This document shows, piece after piece, positions 14,628 to 21,751 of a stretch of DNA of 22,973 nucleotides. The notes beneath the pieces are model-generated. The model saw only the letters and a list, made by a program, of their open reading frames with translations, was not told the DNA's origin and did no database searches. Position 1 is the stretch's first letter. Each line of letters starts with the position of its first letter. The stretch is from JBEPVZ01 sp041690695 (GTDB taxonomy: Bacteria > Patescibacteriota > Microgenomatia > Daviesbacterales > UBA10151): assembly GCA_041690695.1 (NCBI GenBank), contig JBEPVZ010000019.1, positions 1 through 22,973 on the forward strand. Direction: 5' to 3'. The translations under genes and the position numbers were made by a program.

Positions 14628-16366
14628 AGCTTGATCTTAAACCAGTCAGCTAACTTTTGCAAGCTAAGGCTATTTAAAATATCCTTTTTTTCTGCCCATC
14701 CCCGTCTAGCAACAGACACTCCATATTTTAAATTGGCCATTGATTCAACCTGATGAGCATCAGAACCGATAATCAGCATAACTCCATATTTAATAGCGCT
14801 TCTGACTAAATCATCCCGAAGATCTAACCTTTCCGGGGACCCATTAATTTCGAGGACTTTATTAAATTTAGCTGCCGTTTCAAAAATTTTATCCCAGTCG
14901 GCATCAAACGACGGTCGTTTATCAATTAGTCGACCAGTTGGGTGAGAGATTATATCGACCTGAGGATTCTCGAGCGCTTTAATAATTCTGTTTGTTAATG
15001 TTGAGCCATCACCCCGATGTCCAGAATGAATCCCAGCAATACAGTAATCTAGGGTTTCTAATACTTCATCGGGAACACTCAAGCTTCCATCGCCTAAAAT
15101 ATCTATTTCTAAGCCATTCAAAACATGAACACTTTTATTATCCTTTTTCATATTCTGAATATATTTTGTTCTCTTTTCGATAAGTTTAGCCATTTCAGTA
15201 GGGCTGTGCGTACTCATGGCAGGTGGATGATCGGCAATCCCAACATAACTGTAGCCAAGTTTTTTAGCTTGCTCGAGTATTTCCTCAATTGAATTAATAC
15301 CTGGACCATGCGAAGGTTCCAAAACAAAATTTGAGTGAATATGTAAATCGCCTTTTAGATCCTCTAACTTAACTAAATCTGGCAGGGTATGTTTCAAGGC
15401 GGCTTCTATCTCCCCATTATCCTCACGAATTTCCGGTTCTGGCGTCGCCATCTTTAAGTAGTCGTAGAGATCTTTCTCTGTTTTAGCAGGTAAGATTTTA
15501 TCTGTTTTTAAATCTTTAACACCAAACTCGCTTAGAGAAAAACCGTGTTTCTCAGCATAGCTGCGGAGTTTAATATTGTGATGTTTACTGCCGGTAAAAT
15601 GATTCAGCAGTGCTCCATAAACCTCAGGCTTACCCACTAATAGATCAACATGCAAACCGTTATGTAACATGACCATAGCTTTATTTGTACCCTGATCAAT
15701 GACTCTTGAGATCTCAGGCATCTTAATAAAGTAATCAACAATAAGTTCTGGATCGTCAGCTGAGGCTGAAAAATCCAGATCGCCAATTGTTGAAACTTGA
15801 CGCCTTAAGCTACCCAAAGCATGAGCTTGCTTAACTTTTGGATTGGCTTTAAGGTAACTAATGATTTTGTCGGCCATTTCGGTGGCAGTCGAAATTAACA
15901 TTCGGCCAGATTGCTGCTTAGTCTCAGCTAAGCCAGCTAAAATTTTAGGGGCAATTGTTTCACTAAAACCTTTTTTAATTAATTGACCATTTTCAAGTTT
16001 AGTTTTTAGATCTCCTAAACTGGTCACTCCAAGTTCAGTTAACTTAAGAGCCGTCTGGGGACCAACTCCAGGAATATTTAGCATCTCAAATGTCACTTTT
16101 GGAAAAGCCTTTAATAAGCTCTCAAAATGTTTAACATGGCCAGTTTTAAAGTATTCATCAATATAGCTAGTTAAATTGTCACCTAAACCGGGCACTTCAT
16201 CTAGCCGCTTTTCTTCCCAAAGATCTTTAATATCAGAGGTGAGATGTTCAATGGCATCGGCAGCATTGCCATAAGCTTTAATTTTAAATAGGTTTTTCTT
16301 TTGGAGGGTAAGGGCAGCAGCGACTGATCTAAGTAATTCAGCTAGTTTTTGGTTATTAGTTTGCAT
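14624..16366 (-). CDS. polX: DNA polymerase/3'-5' exonuclease PolX
   Basis: A 580-residue protein close to the 570 of bacterial PolX, used in base-excision and gap-filling repair. The N-terminal 8-kDa-like region has helix-hairpin-helix motifs VPGLGDNLT (58-66) and IPGVGPQTALKL (98-109). The nucleotidyltransferase site is GSLRRQVSTIGDLDF (185-199) with D196 and D198, and D241 in HVDLLVG. The C-terminal PHP exonuclease begins with GDLHIHSNF (339-347) and has IADHPPAM, IAGIHSGHRG, IISHPTGR and IIGSDAHQ metal-binding blocks. It starts 12 bases after the upstream methyltransferase stop and its stop overlaps lemA, so it may be transcribed with both the glycan cluster and lemA. Confidence 0.95.
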   Translation of the reverse strand: MQTNNQKLAELLRSVAAALTLQKKNLFKIKAYGNAADAIEHLTSDIKDLWEEKRLDEVPGLGDNLTSYIDEYFKTGHVKHFESLLKAFPKVTFEMLNIPGVGPQTALKLTELGVTSLGDLKTKLENGQLIKKGFSETIAPKILAGLAETKQQSGRMLISTATEMADKIISYLKANPKVKQAHALGSLRRQVSTIGDLDFSASADDPELIVDYFIKMPEISRVIDQGTNKAMVMLHNGLHVDLLVGKPEVYGALLNHFTGSKHHNIKLRSYAEKHGFSLSEFGVKDLKTDKILPAKTEKDLYDYLKMATPEPEIREDNGEIEAALKHTLPDLVKLEDLKGDLHIHSNFVLEPSHGPGINSIEEILEQAKKLGYSYVGIADHPPAMSTHSPTEMAKLIEKRTKYIQNMKKDNKSVHVLNGLEIDILGDGSLSVPDEVLETLDYCIAGIHSGHRGDGSTLTNRIIKALENPQVDIISHPTGRLIDKRPSFDADWDKIFETAAKFNKVLEINGSPERLDLRDDLVRSAIKYGVMLIIGSDAHQVESMANLKYGVSVARRGWAEKKDILNSLSLQKLADWFKIKL

Positions 16367-16378
16367 TCTAGTTTTTTT

Positions 16379-17104
16379 TTATTTCTTCTTGATCTCTATA
16401 GTCATAAATAGTCCTATCCAGCGATTAAAAGGACGGAGCAGTGACTCTAAAATTGTTACTGGCTGATAAAAAAAGGTTGGGACAAGTTGTGGCTTAGAAA
16501 CCCCTCCCGAGATAATATATTTTAAGGGAGTATGAAATTGAATTTTGGTAACTTTTAACTGCGGGAATCGTGATTCAAATAGTTCTCGATCTCGAATAAA
16601 AACAATCCAAGGTAATGCTAAGTTGGCATCTGACATCCGACCCTTTCCTGGAATATGCCAATCTCCATTTTTATTCCTAGTTTCATGATGAAAATATTTA
16701 TAAAAAAGGCCGGCTAAACCAATAGTATTTGGCTCGATCATGATAATTTTACCACCTTTTTTAAGAGATTCTTCCATACTCACCAAAGCTTTTTGTGGAT
16801 TTTTAATATGATGAAAGACATCAAACATCAAAAAAGCCGCGACACTACCTTTTTTAAATGAGATCTTTTCCCCAGACATTACCTTATCAATACCTGGACC
16901 CCTGACAAGATCCGTCGTAATAGTCGCGGGTATAATCTCTTTAATAAATCCTCCACCAGAACCAAGTTCAACAATTAACCCTTTGGGTAAACTCAACTTT
17001 TTAAACATTTGATAAAATTCAATATATACGCGATTTAAAATCTTCTTTTTTTTAATCAAGTTCTTGTGGAGATAAATAGTTTCAGGGCAATCTAATTTAT
17101 TCAT
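16379..17104 (-). CDS. Class I SAM-dependent methyltransferase
   Basis: A 241-residue protein. The SAM-binding motif I is LIVELGSGGGF (43-53), a TTDLV acidic-strand segment follows (63-67), and FDVFHHIKNPQKAL (94-107) is the type 11 methyltransferase post-motif with the usual His pair. GGKIIMIEPN (117-126) is the strand 5 region. The C-terminal part has hydrophobic stretches that may touch the membrane. The neighbours upstream (a polytopic membrane protein and a glycosyltransferase) suggest it modifies a surface glycan or lipid intermediate; the substrate is not predictable. It starts 13 bases after the membrane protein stop, with no Shine-Dalgarno site, and ends 12 bases before polX. Confidence 0.85.
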   Translation of the reverse strand: MNKLDCPETIYLHKNLIKKKKILNRVYIEFYQMFKKLSLPKGLIVELGSGGGFIKEIIPATITTDLVRGPGIDKVMSGEKISFKKGSVAAFLMFDVFHHIKNPQKALVSMEESLKKGGKIIMIEPNTIGLAGLFYKYFHHETRNKNGDWHIPGKGRMSDANLALPWIVFIRDRELFESRFPQLKVTKIQFHTPLKYIISGGVSKPQLVPTFFYQPVTILESLLRPFNRWIGLFMTIEIKKK

Positions 17105-17117
17105 AAACTATCTTTTA

Positions 17118-18629
17118 CTAAAGCTTTCCCATCCGAAATTGTGAAGTTAAATCAATAAGTTGTCCCGTGTCTGGACCAAAACTCTCGCCAACTGAAGGAC
17201 CATCAGTATAATCAAATACAAAAACTTTATTTTTATCAGTATTGATAATTTTTTGCTTCCAGTCCAGTTTTATATCATATGTTGCCAAATCACCATAGGG
17301 GAAGTAATAAGCCTCAATTAGATTAGGATTCGGAAAAAGAAATCGAGCTGGTCCGACCAATACCGAATCTTTAGTAAATTGTGGACTAATATTTTTAACA
17401 TATTTTAAAAACTTTTTTTCAGCATTAGATTTATATTGTCCCTTATCAAAAGCATTGCTAATTAAAATTACGTTAACGATCAGATCTAGACAAAAAACAA
17501 TTGTAAGCATTAATCTCAAATTCTTTCTCGAATACTTCCAAATAGTAGCGAAAAATGTTCCGAGCAAAATAGACATAAATAGTGACGGGATAAAGAAATA
17601 ACCATTTTGAGCAGATTCCATTAAAGGGTTTACTTTTTGAACATAGACATTTAATACTCCAATCGGAAAAATTGCCAGAAAAGAACTCAAACACAAACGA
17701 AATAAACCGGTCTCTTTTTTTGAATGCTTATACAAAAAAATCAGCCCCACAATTAATAAAGGGAGCGTTAAAAAAGTTAAAAACCGGACAACCCCAAGAT
17801 TGGGAGGAACTTCATGGAAAAATGTTCCTAGATTAGTAATTAAGCTTAGAGGAAAAATTAAAAGTGGGAATTGATAAATAACCTTTTCTGCTAGTTGCCG
17901 ATCGGAGGTAATCAAGTTAAACAGTGATTGATGAGGCACTAGCGGTTGAGAGTGAACAAAATACCAACTAATAATCAGGTATAAACAGCTAAAAACTAGC
18001 CCCTGGATAAAAGATTTAAAACTTTTCTTAAAAGTTCCAATTAACGAATGGATAAAGAAAAAAGGGAATATAAAGATCGTAAAACTGGCTAAATACATTG
18101 AGAAGGTAAATAAAAGAAGTGATAATCCGAAATTGCGCCAACTGCCATTACGGGCTTTATGAAGAAAATACAGCGCAAATAATAATGGAATTGTGGCAGG
18201 AATTCTCTGTATAAATCTTTGATATCCTCCTTCAAAAAATGTAAAAAATGAGCAAGTAAAATTAGCAATAAATAAACAAACAATTACCAAACTCAAATAA
18301 ATATTTTTAAAAAGCTTATTTAATACAACATACAGACTAAAATAGATAAGAATAATTACGGCCAACTCAAAACCAAAATAAAGGCTAATATTATCTTGAA
18401 AAAGTGGTTTAAAAAAAATAAAGCAGATTAAAGCAATATTGGCATAATTTGCAGTTTCATTAATGAGTGCTTGAGGACTAAACGAGAACATCAAAGCTTT
18501 ATCAAAATAAAAATAACTTTCTCCGAGAAAAGCTTGGTTTAATAGTTTAAACCAAGTTACAATGGCTAATCCTAAAATTAATAGTAATCCTAACCTCTGA
18601 TCATCAATATGCCTTGCAATAAATTTCAT
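17118..18629 (-). CDS. Polytopic membrane protein, possible GT-C glycosyltransferase
   Basis: A 503-residue protein with roughly ten to twelve predicted membrane helices, beginning at about 11-29 (LGLLLILGLAIVTWFKL). A non-helical loop, FLGESYFYFDKALMF, follows the first helix. In GT-C enzymes such a loop often carries the acidic catalytic residues, here E37 and D43 as candidates. The last 90 residues are soluble (YVKNISPQFTKDSVLVGPARF onward) and end near GQLIDLTSQF. GT-C enzymes move sugars from lipid-linked donors on the outer side of the membrane. The start ATG overlaps the upstream glycosyltransferase stop as ATGA. The codon use is very A/T-rich. Function is inferred from topology and neighbours only. 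Confidence 0.7.
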   Translation of the reverse strand: MKFIARHIDDQRLGLLLILGLAIVTWFKLLNQAFLGESYFYFDKALMFSFSPQALINETANYANIALICFIFFKPLFQDNISLYFGFELAVIILIYFSLYVVLNKLFKNIYLSLVIVCLFIANFTCSFFTFFEGGYQRFIQRIPATIPLLFALYFLHKARNGSWRNFGLSLLLFTFSMYLASFTIFIFPFFFIHSLIGTFKKSFKSFIQGLVFSCLYLIISWYFVHSQPLVPHQSLFNLITSDRQLAEKVIYQFPLLIFPLSLITNLGTFFHEVPPNLGVVRFLTFLTLPLLIVGLIFLYKHSKKETGLFRLCLSSFLAIFPIGVLNVYVQKVNPLMESAQNGYFFIPSLFMSILLGTFFATIWKYSRKNLRLMLTIVFCLDLIVNVILISNAFDKGQYKSNAEKKFLKYVKNISPQFTKDSVLVGPARFLFPNPNLIEAYYFPYGDLATYDIKLDWKQKIINTDKNKVFVFDYTDGPSVGESFGPDTGQLIDLTSQFRMGKL

Positions 18630-19855
18630 ACAAATTTTAGCTTTTTAGCCCCAATTACAACCATTTTAAATAAGAGCAGACCATGTCTAAAACGGCTTAT
18701 ATTGGTTGTACCATAAACTCGCTCACGATATCGGATCGGAATATCGATTATTTTTAAATTAAGCTTGCTGGCACCAAACAGAAGTTCAAAATCTCCAAAT
18801 GGATCAAAATCCCCAAAGAAACTTTGAGTTTTTTTGATATTTAGATAATCTTCCCTAAATAGTACTTTGGTACCACACAAAGTATCCTTGACTTTTTGAC
18901 TAAGTAAAAAGCTAAACATTAAGCTAAAGAATTTATTTCCGAGATAATTAAGCGTCCGCATCGCTTGTTTTTCCATTGGATAAACTAACCTAGAACCATT
19001 GGCGAAATCAGCTCGGTTCTCGAGTAAACAGTTATAAAATTTAGATAAATCGTTCGGACTAACTGTTAAATCACCATCTAAGATCATTAAGATGTCGTGT
19101 TTAGCCATTTTGAAACCTAAATGAACAGCATCAGCCTTACCTTTACCTATTTGCTTAAAAACTTTAGCATTAAATTGTTTATTTGTTTTAATCTCATCTT
19201 TAATAGCTTGGTATGTTTTATCTTTGGAATGACCCTCAACAAAAATAATTTCAGTTTTGCTGCCAAGCTGAGGAATTTTTTGAAAGATACCTTTAATATT
19301 GCCCTCTTCATTTCTAGTCGGAATAATAATTGAGACTGAGTAGGCAGTTTTTTGCTTTATTACTCCCGGACGATATACCTGATAAGTAATTAAACATAAC
19401 TTATTAATTACAGGCAATTGCCCAATAAATGAGTTTATAAATTTAGTAATAACTCCGCTTGGTAAAGGCAGCAATAATTTCTTGCCGCTTCGAATCTCTT
19501 CAAAACCTTCCAGAAAAAATAATCCATTGATATCTCCTGGTGAAAACCAGTTTGGCTCCTGATTAACCTTTTTTCTCAACCTAAGCTTGGTCGCTAAATC
19601 TAAAATTGGTTTCCATATAAAATTAAAATACACAACGATAATTCGGGTTTTGGAATGAGTATGCTTTTTAATTTTTTTAAGATAAAACTGCAAATCTGGG
19701 GTTGAGCCAGGTATATTTTGTAAAACAATATAGTCATAAATCCCAACTAACTTATCACCCGGATCTTTAAGAATGATTTTTCGACTATGGCTTGGAATTA
19801 AAAAGACAAATAATCGAGATAATTCTTGATAATAACTTTCGGCAAATATGTTCAT
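18626..19855 (-). CDS. Family 2 glycosyltransferase fused to a degenerate methyltransferase domain
   Basis: A 409-residue protein in two parts. Residues about 172-409 are a dolichyl-phosphate-mannose-synthase-like GT2 domain: VSIIIPTRNEEGNI (174-187), EIIFVEGHSKDKT (202-214), GKGKADAVHLGF (237-248), the metal-binding ILDGDLTV (258-265; D260 and D262), NGSRL, and FGDFELLFGASK. Residues 1-165 resemble the C-terminal half of a class I methyltransferase: YDYIVLQNIPG (40-50), KTRIIVVYFNFIWKPIL (69-85) and GLFFLEGFEEIRSGKK (111-126). The glycine-rich SAM-binding motif I that should precede this is missing. Fusions of this kind are known in glycan clusters with an intact methyltransferase half. It is the first gene of the minus-strand cluster and overlaps the next one. 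Confidence 0.85.
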   Translation of the reverse strand: MNIFAESYYQELSRLFVFLIPSHSRKIILKDPGDKLVGIYDYIVLQNIPGSTPDLQFYLKKIKKHTHSKTRIIVVYFNFIWKPILDLATKLRLRKKVNQEPNWFSPGDINGLFFLEGFEEIRSGKKLLLPLPSGVITKFINSFIGQLPVINKLCLITYQVYRPGVIKQKTAYSVSIIIPTRNEEGNIKGIFQKIPQLGSKTEIIFVEGHSKDKTYQAIKDEIKTNKQFNAKVFKQIGKGKADAVHLGFKMAKHDILMILDGDLTVSPNDLSKFYNCLLENRADFANGSRLVYPMEKQAMRTLNYLGNKFFSLMFSFLLSQKVKDTLCGTKVLFREDYLNIKKTQSFFGDFDPFGDFELLFGASKLNLKIIDIPIRYRERVYGTTNISRFRHGLLLFKMVVIGAKKLKFV

Positions 19856-19886
19856 CTAAATCTTGGCTAATACTAGCAAATGCTTT

Positions 19887-19898
19887 TTGCGTGCGCAA
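19887..19898. repeat. Inverted repeat between divergent glycan genes
   Basis: TTGCG and CGCAA are perfect 5-base arms with a TG spacer. It lies in the 93-base divergent gap, 32 bases before the glycosyltransferase start and 28 bases before the FkbM-gene -10 box. It is GC-rich compared with its surroundings. A possible operator for both genes; no regulator is in view. Confidence 0.4.
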
Positions 19899-19925
19899 TT
19901 GGTTTTTAGGTCTTTTCGCTTGCAG

Positions 19926-19931
19926 TATAAT
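19926..19931 (+). promoter_or_regulatory. -10 box for the FkbM methyltransferase
   Basis: TATAAT lies 17 bases before the ATG at 19949. The expected start site would leave a leader of about 11 bases, with no Shine-Dalgarno site. The -35 region is only a weak T-rich match. Confidence 0.5.
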
Positions 19932-19948
19932 GCTTAATAACTAAGTCA

Positions 19949-20812
19949 ATGAATACTACCAAACAAAAAATCTTTATTGCCAAACTAATCTATTCTTGTT
20001 TGCATTTATTTCTAGGCGAAGAGAAAAGATTAATTACCCGTAGTGGCATCCATTATGAAGTTGATCTCAGAGAAGGTATCGACTTAAGCGTTTTTTTATT
20101 TGGAAAGTTTCAAAGTCATATTACTAAAAATAGTTTACTAGCTATTCCTAAGAACGCAATTATCTGTGATATTGGCGCAAATTTTGGAATCATCTCGCTC
20201 CAATTAGCTAAAAATGCACCCCGGGGACATGTTTACTCCTTTGAGCCAACTGACTATGCCTTAAAGAAATTGGTTAGAAATTTATCACTTAATCCATCTT
20301 TATCTTCTCGGATAACCGTTATTAATAGTTTTGTTTCTAGTAAAAATAATCTCAAAAATTTAAAAGCTTTTTCGAGCTGGAGAGTTGATAAACAGCCCTC
20401 AAAAACAAAGCAACACCCGATCCATCTTGGAATTATCAAACCTTCTTCTAAAAAAAGTGTCATCGCTTTGGATAGCTTTTGTCAAAAAAACAAGATAAAA
20501 CGTCTCGATTTTATTAAGATTGATACCGATGGCCATGAGCCTGAAGTTTTAAAAGGGGCTATTAAAACTCTAATAAAATATCATCCCAAAGTTATCTTTG
20601 AAGTCGGACAATATTTAATGGCCGAAAAGAAGGTTAATCAAACTTTTTATCTAGACTATTTTAAAAAATTGAATTATCGGCTTTATGACGGTCAATCCAA
20701 AAAGAGTCTATCTGCTGAAAATTTTAAAGAAATTATTCCGAAATATGGTACGACCGATATTATCGCTTTGTGGCGGGACCGACGGGACTCGAACCCGCGA
20801 CCTCTTCCGTGA
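19949..20812 (+). CDS. FkbM family SAM-dependent methyltransferase
   Basis: A 287-residue protein. FkbM-type methyltransferases methylate hydroxyl groups on sugars or polyketides. Motif I is IICDIGANFGIISLQLA (71-87), with the SAM ribose-binding acidic residue in VYSFEP (E99). SVIALDSFCQKN and the hallmark LDFIKIDTDGHEPEVLKGA (key residues IDTDGHE and LKG) follow, then KVIFEV. The natural protein probably ends near DIIAL (residue 274). Codons 275-287 and the TGA stop are read from the antisense of tRNA-Asp, giving the familiar tRNA-derived tail RDSNPRPLP. It diverges from the minus-strand glycan cluster and likely belongs to it functionally. The tail may be translated, or the original stop may have been lost. 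Confidence 0.88.
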   Translation: MNTTKQKIFIAKLIYSCLHLFLGEEKRLITRSGIHYEVDLREGIDLSVFLFGKFQSHITKNSLLAIPKNAIICDIGANFGIISLQLAKNAPRGHVYSFEPTDYALKKLVRNLSLNPSLSSRITVINSFVSSKNNLKNLKAFSSWRVDKQPSKTKQHPIHLGIIKPSSKKSVIALDSFCQKNKIKRLDFIKIDTDGHEPEVLKGAIKTLIKYHPKVIFEVGQYLMAEKKVNQTFYLDYFKKLNYRLYDGQSKKSLSAENFKEIIPKYGTTDIIALWRDRRDSNPRPLP

Positions 20813-20847
20813 CAGGGAAGCGCTCTAACCAATTGAGCTACGGCCCC
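20771..20847 (-). tRNA. tRNA-Asp (anticodon GTC)
   Basis: 77 bases with CCA encoded (20773-20771). The acceptor GGGGCCG pairs with CGGTCCC with one G-U pair; the discriminator is G73, an aspartate identity base. The D arm is GCTCAATTGGTTAGAGC. The anticodon stem CTTCC/GGAAG encloses loop CTGTCAC with GTC at 20813-20811. The T arm is GCGGGTTCGAGTCCCGT. All positions expected of a functional tRNA are present. Its 3' half is antisense to the end of the FkbM methyltransferase frame. Confidence 0.97.
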
Positions 20848-20860
20848 AAAGCTAATGAGT

Positions 20861-20890
20861 ATTCTAACAAACTTTAAGAGCAGAGTACAA
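20861..20890 (-). promoter_or_regulatory. Promoter of tRNA-Asp
   Basis: On the minus strand: TTGTAC at 20890-20885, an 18-base spacer and TAGAAT at 20866-20861. The mature tRNA 5' end is 14 bases after the -10, so a leader of about 6-7 bases would be trimmed by RNase P. The rest of the 161-base gap up to 21008 holds an 8-base inverted pair, CTAATCAA (20913-20920) and TTGATTAG (20961-20968), and nothing else I can support. Confidence 0.45.
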
Positions 20891-21008
20891 TCAAGATGAT
20901 TTTTAGAATAAACTAATCAAATACCCCATATTGTAAGCAGAAGCTGTTTTGGCTCTTAAATTGATTAGAATACTTAATTTACTCGAGTATAAAAATTATT
21001 CTTTAGCC

Positions 21009-21635
21009 TCATTTGGAGATTTTTCCGAGTGTTAGGACGAGATCGAAGTCACTAGACTTGGCTAAAACCGAAGTAGTCATATTTGGATAAGTTGACTTTA
21101 AGCTATCTAATATTGATTGCTTCACTGCAGTCGGAACAGTTGATTTTAACTGAAGATCTGTTTGATCAGTCGATTGATCAGCATTACCCGTTGTAATGGT
21201 TGAGAATTGAGCGCTAGTTAATTGTTTTTTAAGAGTAGCGGCTTTACCCGTAATTCCGCTGCCATTTAAGATCTCCAGCTTATACTGAACTTTCGAAGTT
21301 GAGGAAGCCGAAGCTGAATCTGAAGCTTCTGGTGGCAGTAGGACATCCGATACCCCGGCGACACTCCCGACTGGACTTGCTCCTCCACTCTGAAGTGGCG
21401 GTGCGCCAGCCGAATCTTGACTTAGATAAATCAGGCCTCCACTTAATAACGCCCCAATACCGACCATAATAATCGTGAATAAAACCGGCGAATATTGACG
21501 AGCTTTGATTTCCGGATGGGGGGAGCTACCTTCGCTAAAATCTAAAAAAGGTTTAGCAATTCGTCCTGCGGTTAGGAGTTTTAAATTAGGATTTGGGATC
21601 AGATCTAGCCATGAATCACGGCCTTCTTTAGCCAT
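21009..21635 (-). CDS. Membrane-anchored LytR_C domain protein
   Basis: A 208-residue protein. A cytoplasmic N-terminus of about 49 residues precedes one membrane helix (50-72, VLFTIIMVGIGALLSGGLIY). A Ser/Ala/Gly/Pro-rich linker (74-113) then leads to a LytR_C domain (about 116-205): YKLEILNGSGITGKAATL (118-135) is the family start, with a second strand and helix in TAVKQSILDSLKSTYP. LytR_C domains occur at the end of LytR-CpsA-Psr wall-polymer ligases and alone in many envelope proteins; here the catalytic LCP domain is absent. It probably sits in the envelope and acts on or binds wall polymers, but the activity is unknown. Divergent from the LysM gene. Confidence 0.8.
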   Translation of the reverse strand: MAKEGRDSWLDLIPNPNLKLLTAGRIAKPFLDFSEGSSPHPEIKARQYSPVLFTIIMVGIGALLSGGLIYLSQDSAGAPPLQSGGASPVGSVAGVSDVLLPPEASDSASASSTSKVQYKLEILNGSGITGKAATLKKQLTSAQFSTITTGNADQSTDQTDLQLKSTVPTAVKQSILDSLKSTYPNMTTSVLAKSSDFDLVLTLGKISK

Positions 21636-21641
21636 CTCCCT

Positions 21642-21647
21642 ATTCTA
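21642..21647 (-). promoter_or_regulatory. -10 box for the LytR_C gene
   Basis: TAGAAT on the minus strand ends 6 bases before the ATG at 21635. The gap AGGGAG is purine-rich but touches the ATG and would lie at or before the transcription start, so it is unlikely to act as a ribosome site. No clear -35. Confidence 0.45.
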
Positions 21648-21675
21648 CCACCTTAGGTATTCTTAATTTGACTAC

Positions 21676-21743
21676 TTGACAACATTTCAAGGATAGTTTA
21701 AAAATGTGGTTACATTTCTGCTGCCCCTTAAGAAAGTGTAGGA
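21676..21743 (+). promoter_or_regulatory. Promoter and ribosome site of the LysM gene
   Basis: A perfect TTGACA at 21676-21681 is followed after 17 bases by a weak TAAAAA at 21699-21704. The predicted leader of about 40 bases carries AGGA at 21740-21743, 8 bases before the GTG at 21752. This unit therefore looks leadered, unlike most other first genes in the window. Confidence 0.45.
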
Positions 21744-21751
21744 ATTTTTAA

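Noticed and set aside
16366..16379. Second attachment site (copy of the tRNA-Asp 3' end) at the far edge of the glycan cluster
   Set aside because: Looked for the tRNA 3' sequence near the polX boundary and found only an A/T homopolymer run.
20913..20968. CTAATCAA / TTGATTAG inverted pair upstream of tRNA-Asp
   Set aside because: Arms of 8 AT-rich bases with a 40-base loop are expected by chance; no sign of a small RNA.
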